A DNA stretch of 64,000 nucleotides, from contig CATXZD010000013.1 in NCBI GenBank assembly GCA_958403905.1, positions 22,875-86,874 of the forward strand, written 5' to 3'. The notes under the pieces are model-generated. The model did not search any database, was not told the origin of the DNA, and was given only the letters and a program-made list of their open reading frames with translations. How positions within the stretch are numbered: position 1 is the stretch's first letter; each line of letters opens with the position of its first letter. Shown here piece by piece: positions 32,965 to 41,193 of this stretch. The stretch is from an uncultured Ruminococcus sp. GTDB taxonomy: Bacteria > Bacillota > Clostridia > Oscillospirales > Acutalibacteraceae. Position numbers and translations under genes: made by a program.

Positions 32965-34392
32965 TTACTTAATATCATTTTCGTTAAATATGTCGCCGCA
33001 CTCAGGACAGAATTTAGGCGGATTTGTGGGATCTTCAGGCTCCCATCCGCATTTGTCACAGCGGTAGAGAGGCGCACTCTCGGGTTTCTTTGCACCGCAG
33101 TTCTGACAGAATTTTCCTTTATTTACTGCGCCGCAGGAACAAATCCAGCCGTCCTTATTTGCAGGCTTAGGTGAACCGCACTCAGGACAGAATTTTCCTG
33201 TAACTGTCGCACCGCAAGAGCACTTCCATGCACCGGCGCTTGGCTGTGGCTCAGGCTTTTTAGCACCGCATTCGGGACAGAATTTGCCTGATACCGTTGC
33301 ACCGCAAGAGCATTTCCAGCCGTCAGCCGCAGGAGCCGTCTGTGCAGTCTGCTGTTGCTGAGCCATTTGCTGCTGTGCACCCATATTATACATATTCTGT
33401 GCAGCACCAAAGCCGCCCTGGCCGCCCATTCCGACCATGCCCATACCCATAAAGCCGGTCATAGCGCCAGCTGAGTTGCCTGCGGCAGTCTGCATAGCAG
33501 AGGCAGTAGCATCAGTCATTCTGCCTGCCATCGTCATCGGACTTGCGCCGTATGCTGCTGCATCTTCCAACTCGTTAATCTTCTTCATATCTTCATCTGT
33601 CAGTGTGATTGGGTTAAGTGTAATTTTGCCGACAGAGATACCTCTGTTCTCAATCCACTCTTGCTTGAGCGCATCATTCATTGCCTCTTTCAGCTCTTTT
33701 GCCTTGGCAGGAATCTGAGCAGGCTTTAACTCCTGTGCGGCAAGCGCACCCATTGCAGGCTGCAAAGCATCCACAAATTCTGATTTTAACTGTCCGTTAA
33801 TCTCATCGGTTCTGTATTCGTCTTCAACGTTACCGCACAAACGGGTGTAAAAAAGCAGAGGGTCTGTAATCATATAGGTGTATGTACCGTTACAGCGAAC
33901 CTGCACCGTTCTGCTGAGGTTAATGCTCTTTTTGGTTACTTCAAATAAAATAGGACTTGGCGTGCCAAATTTGTTGCCAATAATTTCTTTTGTGTTAAAA
34001 TAATACACACGCTGGTCTTTGCCTGTGTCACCGCCATATGCAAAACGCTTTCCGACAAGACAGAATGTTTCTATTATACTGTTTCCAAGACTGCCTGAGA
34101 AGATAGACGGTTCGGTGGATCTGTCGTAAGTAAATTCGCCCGGCTCGGCGCAAACTTCAACAACCTTGCCTTGCTCAACGATAATCATACACTGACCGTC
34201 GGCAACGGCAATACCCGATCCGTTTGAAATGATGTTATCGTTTCCTTTTGTGTTTGAAGAACGTCCGCTCGTACGCTTCTGTCCTTTTCTCATAAGAACA
34301 TCGTTTGGAAGTGAATCACAATAGAAAAATTCCTTCCACTGATCGGCAAGAGTGCCGCCCAATGCTCCGATTCCTGCTTTAATAAGTCCCAT
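32965..34392 (-). CDS. SPFH-domain protein with C-terminal zinc ribbons (YdjI / virion-core-like)
   Basis: 475 residues. The SPFH-like part (about 1-290) includes 'KEFFYCDSLPNDVLMRKGQ' and 'GTYTYMITDPLLFYTRL'. A Gln/Met/Gly-rich linker precedes three tandem zinc ribbons of the CSCGA...CPECG type and a fourth, different one (CDKCGW...CPECGDIFNENDI) at the very end. Bacterial SPFH proteins form membrane-associated assemblies. The same last ribbon occurs on the protein at 47336. There is no pspA-like gene nearby. The ATG follows AAAGGAG. Confidence 0.88.
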   Translation of the reverse strand: MGLIKAGIGALGGTLADQWKEFFYCDSLPNDVLMRKGQKRTSGRSSNTKGNDNIISNGSGIAVADGQCMIIVEQGKVVEVCAEPGEFTYDRSTEPSIFSGSLGNSIIETFCLVGKRFAYGGDTGKDQRVYYFNTKEIIGNKFGTPSPILFEVTKKSINLSRTVQVRCNGTYTYMITDPLLFYTRLCGNVEDEYRTDEINGQLKSEFVDALQPAMGALAAQELKPAQIPAKAKELKEAMNDALKQEWIENRGISVGKITLNPITLTDEDMKKINELEDAAAYGASPMTMAGRMTDATASAMQTAAGNSAGAMTGFMGMGMVGMGGQGGFGAAQNMYNMGAQQQMAQQQQTAQTAPAADGWKCSCGATVSGKFCPECGAKKPEPQPSAGAWKCSCGATVTGKFCPECGSPKPANKDGWICSCGAVNKGKFCQNCGAKKPESAPLYRCDKCGWEPEDPTNPPKFCPECGDIFNENDIK

Positions 34393-34439
34393 AATGTGAC
34401 TCCTTTCATAGTTAATTATTTTTTATTATTTAAAAATGT

Positions 34440-34718
34440 TTATTGATTTTTTGATGAATTTCCAACAGAATAAGGGTTTTTATTCTCTTTCGGAGGATCG
34501 GGTGTACTGCTGCATCTGCTCGCCCAGCCTATGAAATACATCCAAAGAATGATGCCGAGAATCCAAACGCCGAAAGCAATTACTGCCCACCAGACAGACC
34601 AACCAAGCCAAAAGTGCAGAGCAAGCAAAATAGCGGCAGGAATTAACCCTTCCAAATTAAGAAGCATATTGAAGAGCAGACAGAGGAAAAAGTTTCCGCT
34701 TCGTTTTGTTCTTCGCAT
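34440..34718 (-). CDS. Small two-helix membrane protein
   Basis: 92 residues. Two membrane helices (about 10-40 and 43-65) are rich in Leu and Trp and are followed by a polar tail with 'DPPKENKNPYS'. I do not recognise a family. It lies 47 bases upstream of the SPFH gene on the same strand, so it is probably the first gene of the TPM/zinc-ribbon/SPFH operon. A GGGAGG site precedes the ATG. Confidence 0.65.
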   Translation of the reverse strand: MRRTKRSGNFFLCLLFNMLLNLEGLIPAAILLALHFWLGWSVWWAVIAFGVWILGIILWMYFIGWASRCSSTPDPPKENKNPYSVGNSSKNQ

Positions 34719-34940
34719 TCATTGACACCTCCCAATTCATATTTTAGCATTCAGTTTTTTAGAACACAAAAAATTGCAGACACTCTTTAGTCAATTATAT
34801 TATACAATATTTTTTAAATTTTCGCATCATATTATAACACAAATCCGACAAATTTTCAATGGATTTCAGCCATTTTGCTGTATTGTTATAAAAATTTGCT
34901 TTATTCGTCTGCCTATAGAGGTATCTCTATAATTCAACCG

Positions 34941-35339
34941 TCATAACAATATCGGTAACATAACAATATTTATGCAGGGATTATCGTTGCTTTGCACCGC
35001 CGTAGGGACACGGCGTATGTCAAGAGTAAAATTGCTGACAGGTGTACAAGCACATAACTTACACATTACAAACTTGAAATAGAGCGATTTATCAGCAATT
35101 CTGAAGTTACGATAACAAGCAATGAAGAAATCCTCTTCGAGAACTACACCAAACGTTCGACCGTTGTCCCACTCTGGAAATATCGTTCCCATTGAATCAA
35201 CAAATTTAACTGTTCCTCTCGTGCAAGGTGGAACAGGTGCATACGGATCGTCCATATGGATCAGCTCAATCCTTGTTCCAGGAGGATACAATTTCTTTGT
35301 GCTTTCCGCTATTCTGCGCTGTCTTTCATATTCGTTCAA
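34941..35339 (-). CDS. DUF4314-type protein with abnormal C-terminus
   Basis: 132 residues. The N-terminal 70 match the DUF4314 pattern found on mobile elements ('YPPGTRIELIHMDDPYAPVPP', a GTV segment, 'WDNGRTFGVVLEEDFF'). That domain normally ends here. The last 55 residues look non-conserved and run through a GC-rich hairpin (34998-35015, CGCCGT/ACGGCG), so the 3' end may be frameshifted or replaced. The start is taken as TTG 35339, 9 bases after AGGAG; the ATG at 35348 abuts that site. It is probably a relic of an older element. Confidence 0.55.
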   Translation of the reverse strand: MNEYERQRRIAESTKKLYPPGTRIELIHMDDPYAPVPPCTRGTVKFVDSMGTIFPEWDNGRTFGVVLEEDFFIACYRNFRIADKSLYFKFVMCKLCACTPVSNFTLDIRRVPTAVQSNDNPCINIVMLPILL

Positions 35340-35381
35340 GTTATACATCTCCTAAAATAAAGTTTTTTTATGTCATTACAT

Positions 35382-35576
35382 TTAAGTAGGACTTCTAATT
35401 TTAATTTTCGTACAATCAATCCATCTCCTTCTTTTTTCTGTTTGTATTGAGATTTTTGTTATCAGAGAAATGTTCGATCTTGTTTTCATCACAGTTATCA
35501 TTGCGCCTGTCAAAGTTAGGTTTTGCCGCATCTCCCTTTCAAACTTCCTGAGTTCGGGTGTGTCGGTAAAATACAT
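35382..35576 (-). CDS. Small mobile-element-type protein, possibly a remnant
   Basis: 64 residues beginning MYFTDTPELRKFEREMRQ, an opening I associate with short ICE or phage accessory proteins, then a basic unrecognised tail. The ATG at 35576 is 8 bases after AAAGGA. Its stop is 43 bases before the DUF4314 start, on the same strand. The function is unknown. Confidence 0.45.
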   Translation of the reverse strand: MYFTDTPELRKFEREMRQNLTLTGAMITVMKTRSNISLITKISIQTEKRRRWIDCTKIKIRSPT

Positions 35577-35832
35577 ATCAATCATCCTTTCAAATTTTTT
35601 ACAAATAAAAAAGCAACCGTTCTAATTTAAAAAAATTAAAACGATTGCCAATAAAAAAAGAGCTGAAATTATATTTCTATAACTTCAACTCTGTATATCA
35701 ATATTAAATTTTACTAATGAAAATGGAGAAAGGGCACAAAAGCTAATTTCGAGGGTTCAAATCCTGACTGTCAGCAAAAAATCAGCTTTGACATCTATTT
35801 TTTCTTATTAAAAAAATTGTTTCATAAAATGC

Positions 35833-35859
35833 AAAAAGCCCGATTAAATCGGGCTTTTT
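35833..35859 (-). terminator. Bidirectional terminator after the ATP-grasp operon
   Basis: AAAAAGCCCGATT (35833-35845) pairs with AATCGGGCTTTTT (35847-35859). The A/T runs give a U-tract on both strands; on the minus strand it ends the operon that begins at 38029. Confidence 0.85.
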
Positions 35860-35862
35860 CGG

Positions 35863-35916
35863 GTGACATCTTTTTTGTTACCCTCTTATGTCAATAGGTT
35901 ACGAAAGAGATGTCAC
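35863..35916. repeat. Imperfect 20-bp inverted repeat, IS-end or MITE-like
   Basis: The arms at 35863-35882 (GTGACATCT...GTTACC) and 35897-35916 (GGTTACG...GATGTCAC) differ at three positions and are separated by 14 bases. No transposase is adjacent. It could be the fused ends of a lost insertion sequence or a protein-binding dyad. Confidence 0.5.
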
Positions 35917-36089
35917 TTTAAAAATTTAATTTGGACTTGAACCTATGCTTTGATATATCAATATATTATATTTCAATGAAAAAGCTTTTATAGATTTCAT
36001 GTTATAATACAAATCGTCCACACCTGAAACCGCAATACAAGATTTCTGAACAGAAAGGGCAAGAATATGCCACAAATTAAGCGACTAAA

Positions 36090-36317
36090 TTAACTGATTG
36101 CAAATAGACTAATAGGTTTGGATTTATTAGCTTTAGATGATTTCATTTTAAAATTCGCAGTTCTCTTTTTGAATTCAAAATAGAAAAAAGCGACCTTAAA
36201 AAGCAGGTTAAACACCGAGATTATAAAGAAAAACAACATCCAGTCAAACCACAGGGGTTCATATTGCAATGGTGTTTCCAGGAACTTCTTTTTGACGTTT
36301 GATACTATTTGCAACAA
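36090..36317 (-). CDS. Possible small membrane protein overlapping the ATP-grasp gene
   Basis: 75 codons with one hydrophobic helix (about 24-48) and a lysine-rich tail. It overlaps the last 59 bases of the ATP-grasp gene in another frame, and no good ribosome binding site is seen, although an internal ATG at 36239 would avoid the overlap. It could be chance in AT-rich DNA. No family is recognised. Confidence 0.25.
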   Translation of the reverse strand: MLQIVSNVKKKFLETPLQYEPLWFDWMLFFFIISVFNLLFKVAFFYFEFKKRTANFKMKSSKANKSKPISLFAIS

Positions 36318-37224
36318 TATTTTTAATCATAGTTTCATACTGTATTCCTGAACTAGATGCAGATAAAGCTATCGCAGCTTTTCTCCCTAAATTGCAACAC
36401 AAATTAAACTCAATAAAGTATGGAATTCCATTACATACAATAAAGTCAAATCTAGCATAATCAATTGGAGCAATAAATTCATATATTTTTAATACTGCTT
36501 GTTTTAAAAGATTATTTATTTTTGTATCGTTACTAATACTTCGCTTTAGCCCCCCTTGAACTTGACGCTTCTGCAGATAGGTTGATACTATGCAATCGGA
36601 TTCTTCTTTAATAGGGGGTAAAACAACAGGTTCCAGTTTTGAATTTAGTATCAAAGGAACAGTATAGACAGTACCTTCTATATACTGTTCAACAATAATA
36701 TCATTATTTTTTTGATATAAATATTTAACTTGGGCTTTTAGTTGCTCATAAGACATTGCAATAGAATCTTTAGATATAAATTTGGACGAACCACCAAAAC
36801 GAGGTTTGATGAAATATGGTGGTTTAAAACTAAGACTTTCTGGATATATTGCTTGACCGCAATCAAACTTTTTCCAAATAGGAGTTGGCACATTCAAATA
36901 TTGTGATAGCATTTTTGCACAACATTTATCTTCAGAAATAGCTCTAATGTTAGGTCTAGCTCCTAGATAGGGTATTCTTAAGTACTCTGCGAATTCTGAA
37001 ACAAATATCTCGGAATTTCTGAAATCAGCCTTATTATACAATGTAAAAATATAATCAATATCCTTAATTAGCATTAATTCATTAAAATCATTGCAAGGGA
37101 CAATGGTGTTTCCTGTAGATTTTAATATTTTATATATATCCTGATGATAGTTCCAATAAACTTCATCTTCAGGCAGATTATTAGCATTCCCCTTTGCGTA
37201 TTTTGCAAAAAATAATATATTCAT
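36259..37224 (-). CDS. ATP-grasp ligase of the D-alanine-D-alanine ligase type
   Basis: 321 residues. The N-terminal half contains 'DYIFTLYNKADFRNSEIF' and 'IPYLGARPNIRAISEDKCCAK'. The ATP-grasp half has the lysine in PYFIKPRFGGSS and the metal ligands Asp (ARFDF), Glu and Asn (FIEFN). The catalytic residues are therefore present. Many such proteins are not cell-wall ligases but join other amino acids or peptides, and the substrate cannot be read. The start immediately follows the stop of the membrane protein gene at 37226. The DNA is much more AT-rich than the chromosomal part, which suggests transfer. Confidence 0.8.
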   Translation of the reverse strand: MNILFFAKYAKGNANNLPEDEVYWNYHQDIYKILKSTGNTIVPCNDFNELMLIKDIDYIFTLYNKADFRNSEIFVSEFAEYLRIPYLGARPNIRAISEDKCCAKMLSQYLNVPTPIWKKFDCGQAIYPESLSFKPPYFIKPRFGGSSKFISKDSIAMSYEQLKAQVKYLYQKNNDIIVEQYIEGTVYTVPLILNSKLEPVVLPPIKEESDCIVSTYLQKRQVQGGLKRSISNDTKINNLLKQAVLKIYEFIAPIDYARFDFIVCNGIPYFIEFNLCCNLGRKAAIALSASSSGIQYETMIKNIVANSIKRQKEVPGNTIAI

Positions 37225-37225
37225 T

Positions 37226-38029
37226 TTAATTATTCCTCATTAATTTTTCTCTAATTATGTTCAGTTTATTATCAATATCTGAAATATTATTCCGACTTCC
37301 ATCTTTTATTATAAAACCACCTTGATTATTTTGTAACCGTTTCCAAAGATTTTCGTAGTACTCTGAAAACATTTCCACAATATCTATATTTTCGCTAAAT
37401 ATAAATTTATTATATTTTGGAGAAACTCTTGATTTTCCTGGATTCCAGAGCAATAGATATTTCTCATCAAAAATCTGCAAATTCAATATATCAATATCAT
37501 TTTCTACATAAGCAATACTAACATTATCTAAATTTTCAGTACTTTTCAATTGTTCTATCACCCAATCTAATTTGTCTAACGTTGGTATTTTAACTATTCT
37601 TTTAATTTCAACTGTTTGATTTCTCTTCGCAAAAGGAAAAACAGAATCAAAATATTTATTTCTAGTAATAGAACCTTTTCTACTTGGTTTGTTAATATTC
37701 AATGATGTAAGCCAAACACTGGACTGTGATACGCCCAAATATTCTAACCCCAATTCATAAAAATCATCTGATCCTTTTCCTGCCTTTGTATTAGTAATAT
37801 TACTACTTCTTTTAACCTCATTTATTTCCTTATACATTTTATCTTTAAAACTATGTAGCTCAAAATAGGTACTAATGCAAAAAATAGCAAAAACAAGTAT
37901 AATTGAACTGCTCAAAATATTGCCCCAATCAATTGTTTCAGATAAAGATTCTAAAACTACTTGAATTATCTGGCCCACGATAATCATTATTAAAGTGACA
38001 ATATCAAAAACTTTTTTAAATTTCTTCAT
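37226..38029 (-). CDS. Membrane-anchored protein with a PLD-like C-terminal domain, unknown function
   Basis: 267 residues. Two N-terminal membrane helices (about 10-30 and 38-58) are followed by a short coiled segment and a soluble domain (about 90-240). That domain has a pattern 'SSVWLTSLNI...YFDSVF...VEIKRIV...LLLWNPGK...YYENLW', which resembles non-catalytic phospholipase-D-like sensor domains, but no HKD motif is present. The impression is unverified. The ATG at 38029 follows GGGAGG. It is the first gene of a two-gene operon with the ATP-grasp ligase. Confidence 0.6.
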   Translation of the reverse strand: MKKFKKVFDIVTLIMIIVGQIIQVVLESLSETIDWGNILSSSIILVFAIFCISTYFELHSFKDKMYKEINEVKRSSNITNTKAGKGSDDFYELGLEYLGVSQSSVWLTSLNINKPSRKGSITRNKYFDSVFPFAKRNQTVEIKRIVKIPTLDKLDWVIEQLKSTENLDNVSIAYVENDIDILNLQIFDEKYLLLWNPGKSRVSPKYNKFIFSENIDIVEMFSEYYENLWKRLQNNQGGFIIKDGSRNNISDIDNKLNIIREKLMRNN

Positions 38030-38398
38030 AATGCCTCCCATAATTAAATCATTATATACTATGTTATTATGTTTCTATACAAAAAGTATCAATTTTCTTA
38101 TAAATTCAAAATAATAAATTAAGATAATATAATCTAAAGAACACTTCTAATTATATTGTTACATTGATATCATTTTATTCATCTAAGATTATTAATATTA
38201 ATTCTATTATATCATAACTTTTAAAATTTGCAAAAAATTTTTGCGGATTTTATAGAAAAATTATTTCAAATATGAATATGAATATGACCGAATTTTATTA
38301 TACCGTTTATTCTTTTGTATCAGACTTTATTCATTTCTGACTATCATTTTGGTTTAGTCAGGGTTATTCCTTAAATGGATATAAAGATGAACGAATAT
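38030..38398. other. AT-rich gene-free region with one hairpin
   Basis: I see no gene. CTGACTA (38337-38343) pairs with TAGTCAG (38355-38361) without a U-tract, and a short tandem ATGAAT repeat lies near 38270. It probably contains the promoter of the operon starting at 38029 and possibly the ICE end. Confidence 0.4.
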
Positions 38399-38695
38399 TC
38401 AAATTGCATTATCATAACTTTCGCAAAATTCATTGATATGTGCATACCGTATTGCTGATTCAGGCCGTAGCTGGAAATCAAGTGCAATATCACAATGTGC
38501 AAGTATGCCACCATATTGTCTTGCTTTGAAATAATGCCTTTTGTATTTGTTTGTGCAATCCACTTCAAATTTTATTATAACACAACTTTTACCGTTTGAA
38601 AGCAATCGTGCAAGTATTTTTTTAAAATAAAGATTAGTCATATATGCTATAAATCGTAACATACATGACTGGGTTTTATTTATATAGATTTGCAC
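38399..38695 (-). CDS. Uncertain small gene just downstream of the recombinases
   Basis: 98 codons from a GTG, or about 80 from an internal ATG (MTNLYFKK). The C-terminal part 'YFKARQYGGILAHCDIALDFQL' looks protein-like rather than random. No strong ribosome binding site is seen. It starts 4 bases after the stop of the last recombinase, on the same strand. It may be a remnant. No family is recognised. Confidence 0.3.
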   Translation of the reverse strand: MQIYINKTQSCMLRFIAYMTNLYFKKILARLLSNGKSCVIIKFEVDCTNKYKRHYFKARQYGGILAHCDIALDFQLRPESAIRYAHINEFCESYDNAI

Positions 38696-38699
38696 AATC

Positions 38700-40331
38700 T
38701 TAAAGTGCGGCTTTCATCAGCGTTCCGTATTTAAATTGGATTTCAATTTGATCAGCTGATATTACCTTTATGCAGGATATAAGTTGTCTGACTGCTTGGT
38801 CGTTATATTCTACAGGATGATTTTTAAGACCTTCAATTATTACTGCCATCTCATTTATTGTGTCAGAGGTGCTATTAAGCTTTTCCTGTTGATTTTCTAT
38901 CTCGGCAAGCTCATCTTTAAGAGAGTACATCTCACTGAATAAATTATCGAATTGCTCGTCAAAATCTCCGTTTTGTGCGGCTTCATTATCCATATCGGCG
39001 AGCTGTTCTATGCTTTGTTTTAAATCGTTTAACTTGTTTTTCTTGGCGATAATACTGCTTGTATCTTGTTGTGTCTGATATATTTTCAAGTGCGTGCAAA
39101 TTCTGCTGACATCAGCACCCTCTGATTTTGCCTTTCGTGTAATTGCTTCTGCAATCGCATTTTGTAATGCCGATTCTTCAAGGGACGGTGAGTTTTTACA
39201 ATATTTTGTTCCGTAATCAAGTCGACTGATACATCTCCATACAACCTTTTTCTTACCTCTTATAGTCCAAGTTACCCGTCTGTATGGAGTACCACAGTTA
39301 CCGCAGAACAGCAATTCTGAAAGTGCGTATTTGCTTGAATATTTACCAAGCTCGGTTTTTGTACCTTTTTGCTTAACTTTTCGTTTGCTGTTTCTGCGTG
39401 AAATTTCTTCCTGTACCTTGTCAAACATACTGCGCTCTATTATCGCCGGATGATTGTTTTCAACATAGTACATCGGCAGTTCACCGTTGTTTTTCTTAGA
39501 TTTCTTGCTGATACAATCGACAATATATGTTTTTTGCAGCAAGGCATCACCTTTATATTTTTCATTGGTAAGTATCGACTGTACTCTTGCCGATGACCAA
39601 TTTGTTTTTCCTCTTGCTGTCGGAATTCCATCCGCTGTTAAGCCTTTGGCTATGTCAAGCAAGCTTTTTCCGGCAAGGTATTCATTAAATATTCTGCGGA
39701 TAATAACCGCTTGTTCTTCATCAATTTCAGGCTTGCCATCTACACCTTTGCGATAGCCGAGAAATGACTTATAGCTGAACGGCACATTGCCGTTTTTTAG
39801 ACTCTGCCGTTTGCCAATTTTAACATTCATGCTGATTGATTCACTTTCAGCCTGTGATAATCCGCTGAACAGTGTTATGAGCAGTTCGCTTGAAACCTGT
39901 AGGGTGTTGATACCCTCTTTTTCAAAGATTATCGGTATTCCAAGTTCTTTCAGTTCCCTGACATAGAGAAGACAGTCAAGATTATTTCGGGAGAATCTCG
40001 ACACAGACTTTGTAATTATAATGTCAATTTTTCCTTTTCGGCAGTCACATATCATTCTCATAAAATCAGGACGCTTTTTTGCGATTGTCCCCGTTATGCC
40101 CTCATCAGCATAAATACCTGCCATCTGCCAATTAGGCTTCATAATAATCATTTCTGTGTACATTTCTTTTTGAGTTTCAAAGCTGTGTTCCTGCTGTTCT
40201 TTGTCAGTAGATACACGGCAGTATGCCGCAACTCGCTTTGGTCTGATGTCTATTCGATTATCACCCGAATATTCAGGCTTAGGCGGTATTATGGTAACCT
40301 TTTTAGGTGCTTGGATAGTCTGTACAGCCAT
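38700..40331 (-). CDS. Large serine recombinase, third of a triplet
   Basis: 543 residues. The resolvase domain has nucleophile Ser41 in YCRVSTDKEQQ and the arginine segment KSVSRFSRNN. A recombinase domain and a zinc ribbon follow (FCGNCG...C...C, about 345-385), then a long coiled coil (about 410-490). It catalyses site-specific integration or excision. The ATG lies inside the end of the upstream gene (29-base overlap) with AGGAAAGGA before it, so translation is coupled. Confidence 0.93.
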   Translation of the reverse strand: MAVQTIQAPKKVTIIPPKPEYSGDNRIDIRPKRVAAYCRVSTDKEQQEHSFETQKEMYTEMIIMKPNWQMAGIYADEGITGTIAKKRPDFMRMICDCRKGKIDIIITKSVSRFSRNNLDCLLYVRELKELGIPIIFEKEGINTLQVSSELLITLFSGLSQAESESISMNVKIGKRQSLKNGNVPFSYKSFLGYRKGVDGKPEIDEEQAVIIRRIFNEYLAGKSLLDIAKGLTADGIPTARGKTNWSSARVQSILTNEKYKGDALLQKTYIVDCISKKSKKNNGELPMYYVENNHPAIIERSMFDKVQEEISRRNSKRKVKQKGTKTELGKYSSKYALSELLFCGNCGTPYRRVTWTIRGKKKVVWRCISRLDYGTKYCKNSPSLEESALQNAIAEAITRKAKSEGADVSRICTHLKIYQTQQDTSSIIAKKNKLNDLKQSIEQLADMDNEAAQNGDFDEQFDNLFSEMYSLKDELAEIENQQEKLNSTSDTINEMAVIIEGLKNHPVEYNDQAVRQLISCIKVISADQIEIQFKYGTLMKAAL

Positions 40332-41193
40332 TTAGATTTTCCTTTCCTATGACATTTCCGTTTTTCAGTTCTATACTGACAGAACCGTTTTTATCTATTA
40401 ATACGGCGGATACCGTATTTTCAAATAATTCCATTGAAAATGTTGAAAGCGGACTTGATTTCTCAAAGTCCGCTTTCAGTCTGTCGGTAATGTGTCGGTT
40501 GCTTTTATCGGAATCGTATTTTTTCTCCGCACATTCCAATATTAAATTTTGAAGCTTGTCTTTATCAAAGGCGGACTGCTCAAGCAGCCTTTCAATATCG
40601 TTTTCAATACGCATTATCTCTACCGAACATTCTGATGATATGTCATAATCATCATATTGAATCGACTCTCGATTAGCTATAATCTCATTAAGTAAATCCG
40701 TTATATGTTTTTGGAGCTCTGCAATTGTCAGCTTGATGTTAAACCTGCATTTATCTGTTTTACAACACCAGCGTTCACTCTCTGCATATCTTGTATCTGT
40801 TATATGATACAGAGGAGCTCCGCATTCAGCACATCGGGTAAGGTAAACAACAGGTTTGTTTTCAGCTGTGACAACATAATTCTTTGTAGTCCTACGGCTC
40901 TGCTTTATACTGTTTGCCTTACTGAAGTTTTCTTTTTGTATAATCTGAGGATATTTTTCATCGCCGAGATACCGTCTATCCTCAATTATTCTCTTTATAC
41001 GACTCTTATTCCAACTACACTCATCGGGCAAATATTCAATTTTCCTGCTTGTAAGGCTATCAGCAATTTCTTTCAGGTTACTGCCGTTTATGTAGCTGTA
41101 AAATATTTCTGCAAGGATATTACTCTCTGCTTTGCAAATCTGAATTTTACCGCATTGCATTTCATAGCCATATGGAAACCGTCTATTCTTCAT
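40303..41193 (-). CDS. Serine-recombinase-like protein without catalytic domain
   Basis: 296 residues. It begins directly in the recombinase (DNA-binding) domain (MKNRRFPYGYEMQ...), has the zinc ribbon (CAECG...CC...C, about 135-165) and a coiled coil. The whole N-terminal resolvase domain with its serine is missing. Because its start overlaps the upstream stop as ATGA, this is a designed gene and not a random truncation. It may act as a DNA-binding partner or directionality factor. A GTG at 41205 is an alternative start. Confidence 0.85.
   Translation of the reverse strand: MKNRRFPYGYEMQCGKIQICKAESNILAEIFYSYINGSNLKEIADSLTSRKIEYLPDECSWNKSRIKRIIEDRRYLGDEKYPQIIQKENFSKANSIKQSRRTTKNYVVTAENKPVVYLTRCAECGAPLYHITDTRYAESERWCCKTDKCRFNIKLTIAELQKHITDLLNEIIANRESIQYDDYDISSECSVEIMRIENDIERLLEQSAFDKDKLQNLILECAEKKYDSDKSNRHITDRLKADFEKSSPLSTFSMELFENTVSAVLIDKNGSVSIELKNGNVIGKENLNGCTDYPST

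Larger units (their letters stand above)
35586..36089. other. Gene-free stretch with terminator and inverted repeat
   Basis: No convincing gene is seen. It holds a tRNA T-arm-like string near 35755 (GGTTCAAATCC) that does not fold into a tRNA, a strong terminator (35833-35859) and an imperfect 20-bp inverted repeat (35863-35916). It looks like a scar zone between the chromosomal module and the AT-rich cassette. Confidence 0.5.

Noticed and set aside
35740..35775. tRNA-like T-arm string GGTTCAAATCC
   Set aside because: The flanking bases do not pair beyond two or three positions and no acceptor, D or anticodon arm lies upstream. At most it is an att remnant.
38371..38568. 65-codon minus-strand frame after the recombinases
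   Set aside because: It overlaps the slightly better candidate at 38399-38695 in another frame and has no ribosome site.
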